Assembly: GCA_963931995.1 (NCBI GenBank)
Contig: OZ008371.1
Location: forward strand, 209,307,493 to 209,371,492
Direction: 5' to 3'
Source: Phaonia tiefii
Taxonomy: Eukaryota; Arthropoda; Insecta; Diptera; Muscidae
Length of the DNA stretch: 64,000 nt
This document shows positions 9,842 through 21,023 of this stretch, in pieces. Made by a program: the position numbers and the translations under genes. Under the pieces are notes generated by a model. It saw only the letters and a program-made list of their open reading frames with translations. It ran no database searches and was not told the origin of the DNA. Within the stretch, counting starts at the first letter, position 1; each line of letters opens with the position of its first letter.

Positions 9842-10952
9842 AAATAGCAAAAAATTTACTTCCCAATAAATCATTGCAATTAATATAATTCTTCTGTTTT
9901 CTATTTAATTTGTAATCTCTATACCTCCAAAAAAACACGGTTTACCAGGTTGGTTGTTGATTGCAGCCACAAATATAATCGCTGGGCTGTCAAAAAACGC
10001 GAAATTCCCAAATATTATCTTCCACAGATGACTTATATTATATGCAGAATTTCACTGATTGTTGGGCTTATGTTAGAAACAATGTTATGTACAGTAAAGC
10101 TACTCATTTTGTATGAAGTCAAAAAAAGATCTGGAACCTTGAACCATGATATGTTCCGACAATATTACGGCTCTGGGGAACGGCTCCAGAGAAATAAAGC
10201 GTTTTCAAAACATCTTTAAAAATGTGACTCTTGGTAATATTGTTATTTCTTTCCATTGCTTAATTTTAAAACAAAAAGCTATCAACATTTATTATCATTT
10301 TGAATTATTTGAGATTTTTCAATTTTGATCTCAGAAGATTTAAAGATTTGCTCAATTTGTATCCATTAATTCTCAAATTTGGTTGCAAGCGCATTTAATT
10401 AATATCGATCAGTTTTACTTTTTTAAATGAAAAAATCTGCAATTCGTAAAATTTGGTTACATTTCCTTCAAAAAAAAAAAACCGGTGCAATCGGATTTTA
10501 AAAAAGTAAAATTTTCGCAACAAACGAAACCCTTGTTTCTCGGTTTGGCTGGGTTTTTGAACAGCACTGTAGTTAACATTAATAACAATTATGTATTTTG
10601 CCAGCGATGTGAGATGATAGGGTTTTTTGAACCGGTTTTTGTAATCTTTAAACTTTAAGCCGTTTTTCTACAATGTAAACAAACTAATTTGGGGTGAGAT
10701 AAAGTGCACAACTGCGGAGTTTTTTTCTTCTACAGAACTTCAACAAAACGGATTATTGCGATTTATATCTTAAATTCCGCGACAATTCGCAATTGAAAGC
10801 ACATGGAACAGAAATGCGTGTTTGTAGACGATGCCATCATTAAGTCTAGCTGCCTTCAGGAGGAGGTCAACTTCATGTGCACGAGGGTCCCTGGAATTTG
10901 ATCTAAAGATGTATTATCGTCGTAAATATAGAATATGACTGTTCTATTTAAG
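9842..10952. other. intergenic, nothing identified
   Basis: No exon or terminal repeat found. Frames of 60-90 aa around 9950-10330 have no recognised motif. Confidence 0.35.
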
Positions 10953-11658
10953 TCGTACCGTCATTTCGCCCAAAAACGAAAATGACAACACCCAAATATG
11001 GCAAATCGCCCAAAACCCTAATTACTAAAATGACATATCACCCAATAGCAATGACATAAGACTCTAAATAAAATGACATATCGCCCAAAAACATTGACGT
11101 ACACATTTTTTGGGCGAAATGTCATTTCGGGCGTTTCGCGCCGCGACCGTGCGTTTCGCACCGCGTGCGCGACCCATCCTCCCACGCGGCGAGGCTAAAC
11201 AGTATTGAGTCAAATAAAATAATTGTCTTTAAATATAATTTTTTCTACAGGAATCGGAAAAGTACTCAAAAATTGGTTTAGTCTCGGATACAAAGAACTC
11301 CGGAGAGACTTGCATCGCCAACTTTTTTAAAATCCCCAAAAACACCTCTGGAAGTTATAGAGGCATTCCAGATCGAACAAGGACGTTTTGTTATTTTTCT
11401 ACTAACAAATTGAAATAAATACATACATAGAAAATTTACCTATATTTCTTTTACAAATGTGTCCATATTTTTGGGTATTGTGTCATTTTTATTATTTTTG
11501 GGGGATGTGTCATGGATCGTTGTTGGATTGGGAAAATGTCATATTGCCCAAAAATCATGTCATAACGTCCAAAATTCCCTTTTTTTGGACAACAACAACT
11601 GGCATTGAAATTTTTTGGGCGATATGTCATTTTCGTTTTTGGGCGAAATGACGGTACG
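10953..11658. mobile_element. TIR element with GCCCAAAA motifs and GC-rich core
   Basis: The first ~34 bp (beginning CGTACCGTCATTTCGCCCAA) recur exactly inverted at 11625-11658. The words ATGACATATCGCCCAAAA and complement occur several more times inside (about 11020, 11070, 11110, 11530). A strikingly GC-rich block (about 11133-11205) with GCGTTTCGC repeated sits in an otherwise AT-rich element. The flanking target duplication is not clear. Long frames inside are by-products of the repeats. Superfamily not recognised. Confidence 0.75.
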
Positions 11659-11911
11659 CCATATTTATTCTGTTCCAAGCCCATTGGCGCACATTGGAAA
11701 TTCATCCACACAAAATTGTAATGGTAAGTAATTCAATCGAGGAGATTTATGTCGAGAGAGTCAAACCTTTTCCCATTCCATTTTTTCTGCAGTGTACAAG
11801 TCCAAACTTACGCCGGAAAGCACTCTGTTCAAACATTGCCAGCGCCGCTGTCAGTACAGCAGGTCATTCCTTAATACAGCCACAGCAACAACGTCTTATT
11901 GTGGTAAGTGA
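11659..11911. other. intergenic, nothing identified
   Basis: No supported feature. Confidence 0.3.
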
Positions 11912-12199
11912 AAATATTACTCTCTTCACTGCCTCTTCATGACGACGAGGTAGTTAGGCCATTTCATAGAGTTTTATTTGCCGCGGTATTTTACCAATTT
12001 TACATTTTTGTTGGACATAAAACGGACAGAAATCGAAGGGAATTCGTATTTTCGTTCAATACAAACAATATAAAACATTATTTAGCTGTCATTAGCATCA
12101 ATAAACACTATTTAAACTTAGTTCCTGTCTTTTTTGCTCTCATTCTCTATCATCGGCCTAGTACCTTTTCGATCAGCTGTGCCATAGAATCCCCCTGAG
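11912..12199 (+). repeat. CAGCTGAT foldback family, copy B (partial)
   Basis: Matches the reverse complement of 8909-9225 and the right half of 29219-29528 in the same block order: CATGACGACGAGGTAG, GGCCATTTCATAGAGTTTTA, GGACATAAAACGGACAGAAA, then the end CCTAGTACCTTTTCGATCAG and CCATAGAATCCCCCTG at 12199. The left end is truncated; no target duplication found. Confidence 0.75.
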
Positions 12200-13920
12200 T
12201 GTGCAGCTAAATACATACACGGGTTTTGCATCGTCCAGTATGGTGGCGACAAGCCTATTAACCGTGAAACAGCAGGTAAGCTGAACAACATTTACGGGTT
12301 ACAACGGTAGCCTAAACAATATCTTTTAAGGAATCACCTCAATAGCAGTACCATATCGTTACATACCCTTTGGAAAACTTTAAAAGGGATACAATAAAAA
12401 GGAAAGATGTTGAATAGTTTGCTGAGCAGCAAGGCAGGCATTATGCTGCCATTCAAACATCTATAACAACAGCAGTCGGAAGATCCTCCTCGTGCCACCA
12501 CCATCATAGTAAATCACGATGGTCTTGACAAACCCCTCACCATTGTGGTGAAAGACATTTCAAACTTCAAGATAAACTATGGCAAGATTATATTAGAAGT
12601 TCTTAAGACGATATCCCCATCTGGTGAATAGCAGCAAGGTGCATCAGCAGTCACAATCGGACAAATGTCCGTTTTGCCGAAGATGGAATAAAACAAAATA
12701 CTACTAAACCAATGCATCAACCAAAATGCTTTCCGCATTACAGTTAAGTGGGCAATTAAATCGTATTGATCCCAAAACTTTAGAAGACATCAAACGTTGT
12801 TAAGACGTCGGAATAAACCCGTTGATAAAATATGAGATTAAAGTTGTATGTGATTTTGTTAATTTGCTTCAAATAAGTTTTTATTCCAAAAGTTTTACAT
12901 GTGATTGTCTTTTACATTTTGAGTATAAGCTTAACATCAATATATGTATGTTTATGTTTGTATAAAATAGAAAAAAATAAGTATGTATAAATAAATAAAC
13001 AAAATTAAAAAAAATATTGATTTTATTAATATACTCGAAAATGCACGAAAATGCACAAATTCATATTTTAAACCACACCCAGTAAATTTTGTTCATTGCC
13101 TTTTTGCATTGTGTAAATTTATAAATATGCAAGGAAAATTTCTGTATGGTTTGTCAACGTGAAATTGCCTACGTTTATTGTTAATATTGCCAAATTAAAT
13201 AGCTGACCCCATGTTGGCCAGTGCATTGGCTGATATCAGACCATGAATGTGGGTAATATTACACTAGGTTTTGTTTCTGTGTATGTTAGCTCTAGTTTGC
13301 GGGTTGTCACGGTTTATAACAATTAATTTTAATTAAATCTGGTGTAATGTTATATTGTCAATAGATTGCGAGATAATGCAATGAAATTTGGAAACCAGCA
13401 ATATTGTAATTTTGAGTCACTCTAATTTTGAATATAAGCTTTCTTCTGTGTTGGTGAAATTCTAGACATATCCAGAAATTTTACTGATGGGTATTTTTTT
13501 AATATTGACACCATCCATATGTTCTTCGTGAACCTTTTATTTAAACTTTGTATTGTTATATTGTTTTTATCGTTATTTTGTTTAAATATATACATAAGGG
13601 ACACATATATACAGTGTATCGCAAAAATAAGTATACAGCTGTATAACGTATACATTTTATTAAAAAAAATTCTATAAGTTATTTATAACAGAGAAAAATA
13701 TATTTATTTAATTAAAACAAAAGCAGTATTAATTAAAAAAAATTAATGTGAGTCCGATCACAGGGGAGATGTGTAAACATCTAGTAATGAAGTTGGAAGT
13801 ACTTATGCTTTTAGTATATTTTTTTAATTAATCAATTAAAAGTATTAAAACTTTCAATATTGTAAATACATAGGAATTTGCTGGTTTTTGTGTGTTTTAT
13901 TTAACTTATTTGGTTAGTAA
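12200..13920. other. intergenic, unidentified degenerate sequence
   Basis: 12200-12850 is less AT-rich than its surroundings and reads like a broken coding remnant on the plus strand (for example LDKPLTIVVKDISNFKINYG near 12510-12590), but no family could be named. The rest is AT-rich with no supported feature. Confidence 0.35.
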
Positions 13921-14236
13921 ATGGGCACACTGCAGTATATACATATGTACTGCATTAAAAATTACAGTAAGCAGTAAATTTACTGATTACTGAAAAAATT
14001 CAGTAAATTTTTACTGATAATGAAATTTAATTTGCATTACCAGTCAAATCATAGGGCCGTATTCATAATAATCAGTAATCGGGCAGTACTGATTACTGAA
14101 AATTCAATGCACCTCATCGTAATCATGTAGTAGGCAGTTTATAAAAATTGCTGAAAAAAATTTTAGTAATCAGTAAAAATTTACTAGTTAAAGAATTATT
14201 TTTACTGAAATTTTAGTAATACTGCAAAGTGCCCAT
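13921..14236. repeat. MITE-like element full of CAGTAATCAGT motifs
   Basis: Ends ATGGGCACACTGCAGTAT (13921) and ATACTGCAAAGTGCCCAT (to 14236) are inverted with two mismatches. The inside is a mosaic of short CAGTAAATTTACTG and TAATCAGTA palindromes. A target duplication is not evident, so the ends are provisional. Confidence 0.55.
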
Positions 14237-14250
14237 CTATGGTAAATGCC

Positions 14251-14541
14251 TTAAGTACAAATAGTTAATATTGGCTTATGGTAACTAAAATGAGATATAT
14301 AAATTTTTGACTCGATTGTATTTAAAAATCTATGGAAAACTGCATCTATAGTAATGGAATTGTTAGTTGTGGGGGTTTGTGGAGAATTGCTCATATGCAA
14401 GTGGAAAACGTCAAATAAAAATTTTGATAAAGCTTGCGACTGTGGGTTTGCACAATTTGTATTAAAATCTCCACCCATAATAATTGGCATGAGATGGAGA
14501 TTGTTACCCAATTGTCGTGCACCAGCTTCAGTGTAAGGCAA
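14251..14541 (-). pseudogene. endonuclease/exonuclease-phosphatase fragment
   Basis: The minus-strand frame (96 aa) carries the C-terminal half of an EEP-fold nuclease: IIMGGDFNTN (catalytic Asp-x-Asn), SITIDAVFHR, and HFSYHKPI, where the His fills the place of the catalytic S/D-H motif. Fragments with this wording (TIDAVF ... YFSYHKP) occur as the endonuclease of Helitron/Helentron-like elements and in some retrotransposons; which one cannot be decided here. The N-terminal half and any linked helicase or reverse transcriptase are absent. Confidence 0.55.
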
Positions 14542-15007
14542 CAGTACGTAATGAAGATATGTTATAATCTTAATTTATATTGGAATCTAATAGAAATTTT
14601 ATTAGAATTAACATTACCTCCATTCAGCTTTGATACACTTTGTGTTGTTTTATGTTCTGAGTTATAATTTTTTTGGTGTTTTGTAAAATATTTTATTATT
14701 TTGTATTTGTTGCGGTTGACAAGTTATTAATCAGCTGTTTACTGAAATGTAATGTTATTTTACAGCAATGGTTTTCGAAAATTAGTAGCTAATGTTGCAC
14801 ACTTGATGGTGCTTACATGCAGCTGTTAAGTATGAATGACAATCTCAAAGATGAAGAAAACTTTTAGTTTTTAGTTTTCCTTATATTTGACAAGTTTAGT
14901 TTTTAGTTTTCCTTATTTTGCTTTGTTTTAGTACATTTTTTATTAAAAGTGCAAAAAATCTTTTTAAAAGTTGTTAAAATTAAATGTTTTTGTATTCATT
15001 TTATTTA
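14542..15007. other. intergenic, nothing identified
   Basis: No supported gene. A short stretch at 14772-14812 resembles 18265-18305 (both contain GTTGCACAC/ATTGCACAC then TAGATGGTG/TTGATGGTG). Confidence 0.35.
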
Positions 15008-15813
15008 CAGTGAAAGCTCTCTTCGCGGACAGCTCTTATAGCCGGACAGCTCTCTTAAGCGGACAAAGTCCTTGGTTCCAAAATTTTCGCCTTGTTTCAG
15101 GAAGAAATCTTGCTCCCTTAAGCGGACGCTCCCTTGGACGGACGCGGACACTTTTCTGGTATCAAACATCTCCCATGGGCGGACAACAAAATTGTGAAAA
15201 CATGATTTTTAACAATTTTTATTGTCGAAATAAAAGAAAGTATGAACGAGACAACAACTAACAACGCGTTCATGTATCAGACAAGTACGTAACTATCTGC
15301 GTTGTGCTGTGATTCCCATTTTTTGCTCATAGACAATAAAAAATTGCGCAGCTACTGTGATTAACCTCTACCTTTAGAAATGTGCTTTTTGCTGTTGTAT
15401 TTTGATAAGCATAAGTTGAAAAGGATCCCTTGAAACGTGTGAAGGTTGCATCATCCGTCAATTTTTTCAGCAACAATAATAATTTTTAAGTTTTTTTTTC
15501 AGTATGTTTAATTTTAGTTTATGATTTACGAATCTGCATTTTTTCTACGTGAATATTTTACTTGAATGTTAAGGGCTTGACAATGCCATGTATTGAAATG
15601 ATATTTATAGAACGTGTACATTAGTACGCATTTACATAATAAAAATTTATAACAAATTGGTTTGTAATGTATTAACATATTTCCATAGTGGGGGGAGTGT
15701 TTGTTCTCTTTAATTTTATTTAATTTCCTTAAAACGCTCTATTGGGCGGACATCTCCCTTAGGCGGACAAAATTGGTGCGACCGTCAGTGTCCGTTTAAG
15801 AGAGCTTTTACTG
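15008..15813. mobile_element. pogo-like MITE
   Basis: Starts CAGTGAAAGCTCTCTTCGCG and ends with the complement of CAGTAAAAGCTCTCTTAAAC; TA flanks on both sides (15006-15007, 15814-15815) give the target duplication expected of pogo/Tc1-mariner transposition. The hexamer GCGGAC and GCGGACA recur many times near both ends (15024-15190 and 15745-15775) and may act as transposase-binding sites; that is inference. 806 bp, no transposase. Confidence 0.8.
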
Positions 15814-15815
15814 TA

Positions 15816-16098
15816 TTTATTTTCATTTGCCTACGATAACATAATGTACGACAATTAGTGAAAATTAGTCGCTACTAAGGGCTAGCACAAGTGCATGTTT
15901 CGGTTCATTTAATTCATCGTGCAAAATGTTATGCTGTGTGTGTAAGGCCGACGCCAGCAACGGTTCGAGCCATGCCATGTCTACACGTAAACCCACTCAT
16001 AGTAGTCATTGCGACGCAACCGTCGAGTCATACGATGCTATTACTACCCAATGATTGGGTTGAACTGTGTTGTGATACGTGTTGTACTACCAGAAATC
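15816..16098. other. intergenic, nothing identified
   Basis: Less AT-rich than its surroundings, but no coding motif or repeat structure could be assigned. Confidence 0.3.
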
Positions 16099-16100
16099 TA

Positions 16101-17703
16101 CAGCTGCGGTCAAAATAATAGCACCACGCACAAATTTGTATTGACTCCGTTTACATCTGTTTAACAGTTGGGCCAATTTAACTCAAAACAAGATAATAAA
16201 TTCTTTGATGTTAATGGTATATTATCATAAGAAAATTATTTGGTTTTTTCAACAGTTTATAATTTGCTAATTAATTTAAACAAAAAACTTAAAAACTACC
16301 CAGTCAAAATAGTAGCACTTCATTTCATTTTTAACAAAAATAGTGGTCTTTCTTAAAATAAATCAAAAATTGTACTCAGATATCTTGTTGATAAATTAAT
16401 TGTATTGTTTCAATACTTTGTCGCGTGACCTTTGTTTGCTATTACCGCGGCACAACACCTTCCCATGGAATCGATTAAATGCTGGCATCTTTCAACTTTG
16501 ATGGAACTCCAAATTTTCTGCACAGCCTCCCAGATCCCTTCAACGCTTGTTGGTTTTATTGTTGATACACCCTTCTTTATATCCGTCCACAGATTTTCGA
16601 TAGGGTTCAAATCTGGGGACTGTGCAGGCCACTCCATTACATTGATAGAGTTATCGTTGAACCATTTTTTTGCCATTTTGCTGGTGTGTTTGGGGTCATT
16701 GTCTTGCTGGAAGACCCACACCAGCGGCATTTCGTAGGAAGCATACGGCAGCATAATTTCATCAAGGATTTTTACATAAACCGATGCATCCATAACGGTT
16801 TTGATCCAATATATGGGACCCACACCTTGATATGAAAAGCAACCCCATACCATAATACTATGACCTCCATGTTTTATAGTTTTTGATGTGAATTTTGGCA
16901 TGTATTCTCTGTTAGGTGGCCTACGGACAAAAGATCTGGAACCCTTTCCACCAAAAAGGACAATTTTCCTTTGGCCAATTTTGATGTGCTTTAGCAAAAG
17001 ATATCCTTTTAGCAACATGCTTAGAGGTAAGGAGCGGCACTTTTCGAGGACTACAGGCATTGAGGCTGTTGTCTCGAAGTTTGCGGCGAATAGTTTCCAC
17101 GCCTGCCGGCACATCCAATGTTTTTTTGAGCTCCGTGGCTGTCATAAAGGGATTTGCTGTAGTCGTCCGTACTAAACGCTTCACCATTAAGGGTGACAAA
17201 CCACGAGATTCAACTTTTTGTTCATATCTTAGGGCATTTATTATAATTTTATTGGAACAGCCCAGCAAATTCCTTATCTGGGAATAAGATTTACCCTCGG
17301 ACGCAAATTTTTTTATTAGTTCACATTTTTCCGGCGAACAATGCTTTCCGCGACCCATAACTATACAATTTTTATAAAATTATTACCTGATTTTGAAGAA
17401 AGTATACTAAAAAATTTTTATTACGTTTTGTTTTCACTTTTTTTCACAAAATTTTGCAAAACAAATTTAAAAAAGCCTGCTGGTGCTATTTCATTGACTG
17501 CACTGAAGTAGATCCTTTTGTAAATGATCGATCATTTCTAGAGAACCGTTAACTATCTTGAGGAAAAAAACTTCTCTTAAAAAGAGTAAACAGAGTACTA
17601 CGTCATCGCTTAGTTATGTTCAAAAATAATAAGCACAGAATTTAATTTTTTATTGGAATGACAATAGTTTTCGACGTTGGTGCTATTTTTTTGACCGACA
17701 CTG
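16101..17703 (-). mobile_element. Tc1-like DD34E transposon with IR/DR ends
   Basis: Outer ends CAGCTGCGGTCAAAATAATA (16101) and the complement of CAGTGTCGGTCAAAAAAATA (to 17703) lie next to TA on both sides (16099-16100, 17704-17705). A second copy of the core, CAGTCAAAATAGTAGCACT at 16301 and its inverted partner AGTGCTATTTCATTGACTG-like at about 17484, sits some 200 bp inside each end. Two direct repeats per inverted end is the IR/DR plan of a subgroup of Tc1-like elements. The single transposase gene between them is broken (16410-17358). Complete in outline and only lightly decayed, so a fairly recent insertion. Confidence 0.92.
16410..17358 (-). pseudogene. Tc1-like transposase, broken
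   Basis: Cut-and-paste transposase. From ATG at 17358: an N-terminal paired-type DNA-binding region (residues 1-110; KSYSQIRNLLGCS then RGLSPLMVKRLVR), then a frame change at about 16965-16985, then the catalytic core IMVWGCFS, FQQDNDPKHTS and WPAQSPDLNPIENLW. The Asp in QQDN and Glu in PIEN are 34 residues apart (DD34E). The usual FSDESKFN block with the first catalytic Asp is missing: the text passes from KIVLF directly to GGKGSRSFVRRP, so a deletion of roughly 25-30 bases removed it and the frame is also shifted nearby. Inactive. Stop at 16410. Confidence 0.9.
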
Positions 17704-17705
17704 TA

Positions 17706-18304
17706 TGTATGTTGATTTACTTTAGCAACATAAAAAAGGAATTCATTTCAAAAATAAAAAAAGAAACAATTAAGTAAGGAAAAGGTCATTTTTTAAGAAA
17801 ATTTACTTTTTTTATAAAAAGCTGATTATTTAGGAATAGGAATGTTTTTTAAGAAAAGATAATTTTTAAGAAAAAGTACTTTTGTTAAGTAAAAATACTT
17901 TTTTAAAGAAAATGTACATATTATAAGAAAACAAGTGAAAAATAATTAATTGCGATAATTTAAACATCAATATTCTCCATTTTCCCTTTTTTTTAATTAC
18001 AATCGTGCGCACACAAATCAAACGGTAGAATAACATAAATTCAGTGTGTGCGACAAAACGTCATCCATACAGTCTTGGATGAGTGGTCGTATGTACCATG
18101 CAACACTCAAGTAAAACGATTCATGTTCGAACACGTTGGATTGATTTACTTGCGTCGAACATAACATTGCCGTCGAAGTCCTATGTATACCAAGTAGTAA
18201 CAACATGCATGACATGACAATGTATTAGTGTCACACAAATCACAACTCAATCAATTCATCTCGCGCTAGCCTCTAGTCGCTACTATTGCACACTAGATGG
18301 TGAT
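17706..18304. other. intergenic, nothing identified
   Basis: AAAAAGTACTTTT-like A/T runs (17740-17940), then less AT-rich sequence (18010-18300). No gene supported. Confidence 0.35.
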
Positions 18305-18372
18305 GAGTATGAGTACACTAATACACTCATACATAGCTGAGTATGAGTACACTAATACACTCATACATAGCT
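18305..18372. repeat. perfect 34-bp tandem duplication
   Basis: Two identical 34-bp units (18305-18338, 18339-18372) beginning GAGTATGAGTACACTAATAC. The second runs straight into the target site of the CATAG MITE copy 2. Confidence 0.95.
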
Positions 18373-18377
18373 CACAC

Positions 18378-18801
18378 CATAGAGTAAATATGGGTAGAGA
18401 AAATCTTTCACTCACCAAATTTCTGACATTTGTCCTCGTGTGATGTATACGTTTGATGTTGAAAAGAATTGCTTTACTAATACCAGATAGAGGCAATGGT
18501 TCAAAACAACGAACAAAATAACAACAACGGCATTTCGTTTTGTGTGTTAAAATTAATGTGTTAAATACAACACAAATGTATGCTAACAATAACAGTCAAT
18601 AAAAAAGTTTAAAACACATTTAAATTTCACAGTTTTTCACCAAAATGGCATGAAAAATTAAAGCAAGAAGTTATTGTAATTCCACCTGGTGTATATCACT
18701 TTTCGTCAAACATCTCTCTATCACATCGACCGCATCACGAAGAGTGTGAAAGGAAACGTCAGATGAGACAAATGGCGGCTCTACTATAAATTTACTCTAT
18801 G
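18378..18801 (+). mobile_element. CATAG MITE, copy 2
   Basis: Almost identical to copy 1 at 4329. Ends CATAGAGTAAATATGGG and CTATAAATTTACTCTATG. Perfect 8-bp target duplication GCTCACAC (18370-18377, 18802-18809). The near identity between copies 1 and 2 suggests recent activity. Confidence 0.93.
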
Positions 18802-18809
18802 GCTCACAC

Positions 18810-19104
18810 CGATTTGATAACGCTTTACGATTGGTCAACGATTACATCGCACATCTTACTCTAAATTTGTGATTGTATTGTGAAAAAGATTTTTACCCCC
18901 AGCGTATAGATGTTTACACATCAAAAAGTGAGCAATATTCGTGTATTTGTTTAATTGTATGAGATAAAGCTTAATAGCAACGAAATTAAATCCACAAAAG
19001 TTAGTATACAGTACGTATGATATTTTGATTTGTATTAAAGATGCAAGTGATTCATTTACCGAATTTAAGAAATAAGTATTTAGTAGGATATCCCTTATAT
19101 TTTA
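18810..19104. other. intergenic, nothing identified
   Basis: No supported feature. Confidence 0.3.
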
Positions 19105-19745
19105 TAGAATTGAATCTACCAAATGTTGGCTTACTGAATTTGGAATTTTGAACCAGTCTTCGGCAATAAAATTATTGATATTATCTCTCCCTTTTATCTC
19201 CAGTTTTCGTATTTGGCGACCAAGAAGATCCCAAAGGTACTCTATGGGATTGACACCTGGCGATTATGGAGAAGTTTTAAGTTATTTTGTGTGATATAAC
19301 AGCGATTTCTTCACAGTGAGAAACGTATGGTATGCTTGAAATATGAAAGTTTATTCCAGACGTAAGTATATGTCGCTTTCTTTCAAATTGTTTTTCAGAT
19401 AACTGATGGCGAATACTTGTTGATAATTCCGTCAATAAAAACAAGTTTCCCAACCCCACACACTACCACCGTGTTTTATAGTGTCAGTAGTCATGGTTTT
19501 GGCTCAAGTTCGAAATTCAGCTATCTCAAAACTTTATCCCCATGAAGATTTATTTTGGTCTCATCAGAAAATAGTGTTAATAGTGTTCCAGAACGTTTTT
19601 GGGTGGTTTATACACACTATGATATCCAGCTCTGTGCAACCACGGTGAATAGGTTCTTAATGGAAAGATTTTCCAGTCCCTTCTTCAATTACTGCCTGAA
19701 TTTTTGGTGCACATGCTGAGACAGTTCCTTGCCTCGTTGTGATAT
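19105..19745 (-). pseudogene. Tc1/Tc3-like transposase relic, minus strand
   Basis: Read on the minus strand the sequence gives KHGG-like residues near 19490, then SPGVNPIEYLWDLLGRQIRK (about 19270-19195), the region of the catalytic Glu in Tc1-like transposases. Multiple stops and frame shifts. No inverted ends found. A second, oppositely oriented relic follows at 19985. Confidence 0.65.
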
Positions 19746-19984
19746 TGCAGCAAAAAATGATTTTAATTACTCAGACTTATTATAGCTTTTATAGATTCCT
19801 TTAAATCTACAAAAAGATAAACTTTCTTCAGTAAAGTCAATTAACGAATCTATAACACTATGCAACAAAATGTAGGTTTTTGCTTTGGGCGTGGACGATT
19901 CCTGCGTCAAATGATCACACTAGGTGAGTATAGTAAAACCCCCAAAATTTAGACTAGCTACACTCTTTTTATAGGCGTGGCAAG

Positions 19985-20405
19985 TTTGAATTTTCTTAGC
20001 CGATAATGTCCAAAATAAATTTTAAAATCGGTGACGAATCAAAGTTTAATTTCATCAATTCAGATGGAATGTGCACGGTACGGCGCCGCACTGGTACACG
20101 GCTTGAATATCGAAACTGTAAGGTACATTTTAAGAACGGAGGTGGTGAAATTGTGGTCAGGACTTGCTTTTCGCATAGTGAAGTTAGCCCTTTTCATAGA
20201 ATCGATTGAATTATGGATCGTTTTGTATACAAAGACAGACATGCAGAGTGGATTATAACTCTTCAGCGTATTTTTCAACACTACAACGACCTGAACATTT
20301 CAAAACTTGTTAACAATTATATTAGAGACAATTGTATTGAAGACCTTGATTGGCCGGCACAATCTGCAGATTTTAATCCCATCGAAAATCTTTTTGACAT
20401 TTTGT
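19985..20405 (+). pseudogene. Tc1-like transposase relic, plus strand
   Basis: Plus-strand pieces read GDESKFNFINSDGMC (first catalytic Asp block, FSDESKFN in the family), VRRRTGTRLEYRNCK, CFSHSEVSPFHRID, then YIRDNCIEDLDWPAQSADFN and PIENLFDIL with the catalytic Glu. The middle FQQDNDPKHT block is degraded. Frames shift between 20210 and 20300. Different in wording from the elements at 16.1 and 46.8 kb, so a third Tc1-like lineage. Confidence 0.75.
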
Positions 20406-20769
20406 CAACGGACATGACATATTTCTGACAAGTCAATAGGATTGTCAGTCCGTTCACAGTTGTTGTCACCTAAGGCAAAACTAGTGAAATGTCACGAATA
20501 TGTCTTATATTTATAAAGTGTCAGCATCTAGTCCTAAACCTACATTGTCCTAAGAAAATACTACTGACATTGAATTGAAGACAAATTTTCCAACTGGGAT
20601 ACTTTAAATAATGTAGCATTTTTATGTGCCCTGAATTTTACAAGAAATAAATGATTTTTTAACTTCCCAAAAAGTTTGTGTCTCTTGTTTTGCACAGGGC
20701 ACAGGTTGCTCAAAAGCTACTAGACCATTATTGTGTTTTTCAGGCTGAAAGTAATGAAAATCGGGGATG
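20406..20769. other. intergenic, nothing identified
   Basis: No supported feature. Confidence 0.3.
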
Positions 20770-21023
20770 TTGCACTTCGGCTGGGACCGCCAGGTGTACA
20801 CAAACATCTACTCTGACAGTCAGGCTGCTATAAAATCTCTTTAATCTATATTTTTGTCCTCAATAATTGCATGCCATTATTGCGTATCTCTAAATGACAT
20901 GGCCAAACAGTTTAATATCCACCTTATATGAGTGCCGGGTACAAGTGCATTCCAGGGAACAACGGAGAGAATAAGCTAGCGAGATAAGGTCCACCTTACT
21001 TGCTCCCTGAACATGGGTATGAA
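20770..21023 (+). pseudogene. non-LTR retrotransposon RNase H relic, left part
   Basis: The plus strand reads VYTNIYSDSQAAIKSL (the Asp-containing IYSDSQAAI block of retrotransposon RNase H), then MAKQFNIHLI and VPG ... IPGN with the usual WVPGH block broken by a one-base shift, then NKLAR. The text stops at LPEHGYE where the hAT-like element begins and resumes at 22322. Such RNase H domains occur in I, R1 and LOA-type non-LTR elements; the clade is not decided. Confidence 0.7.
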
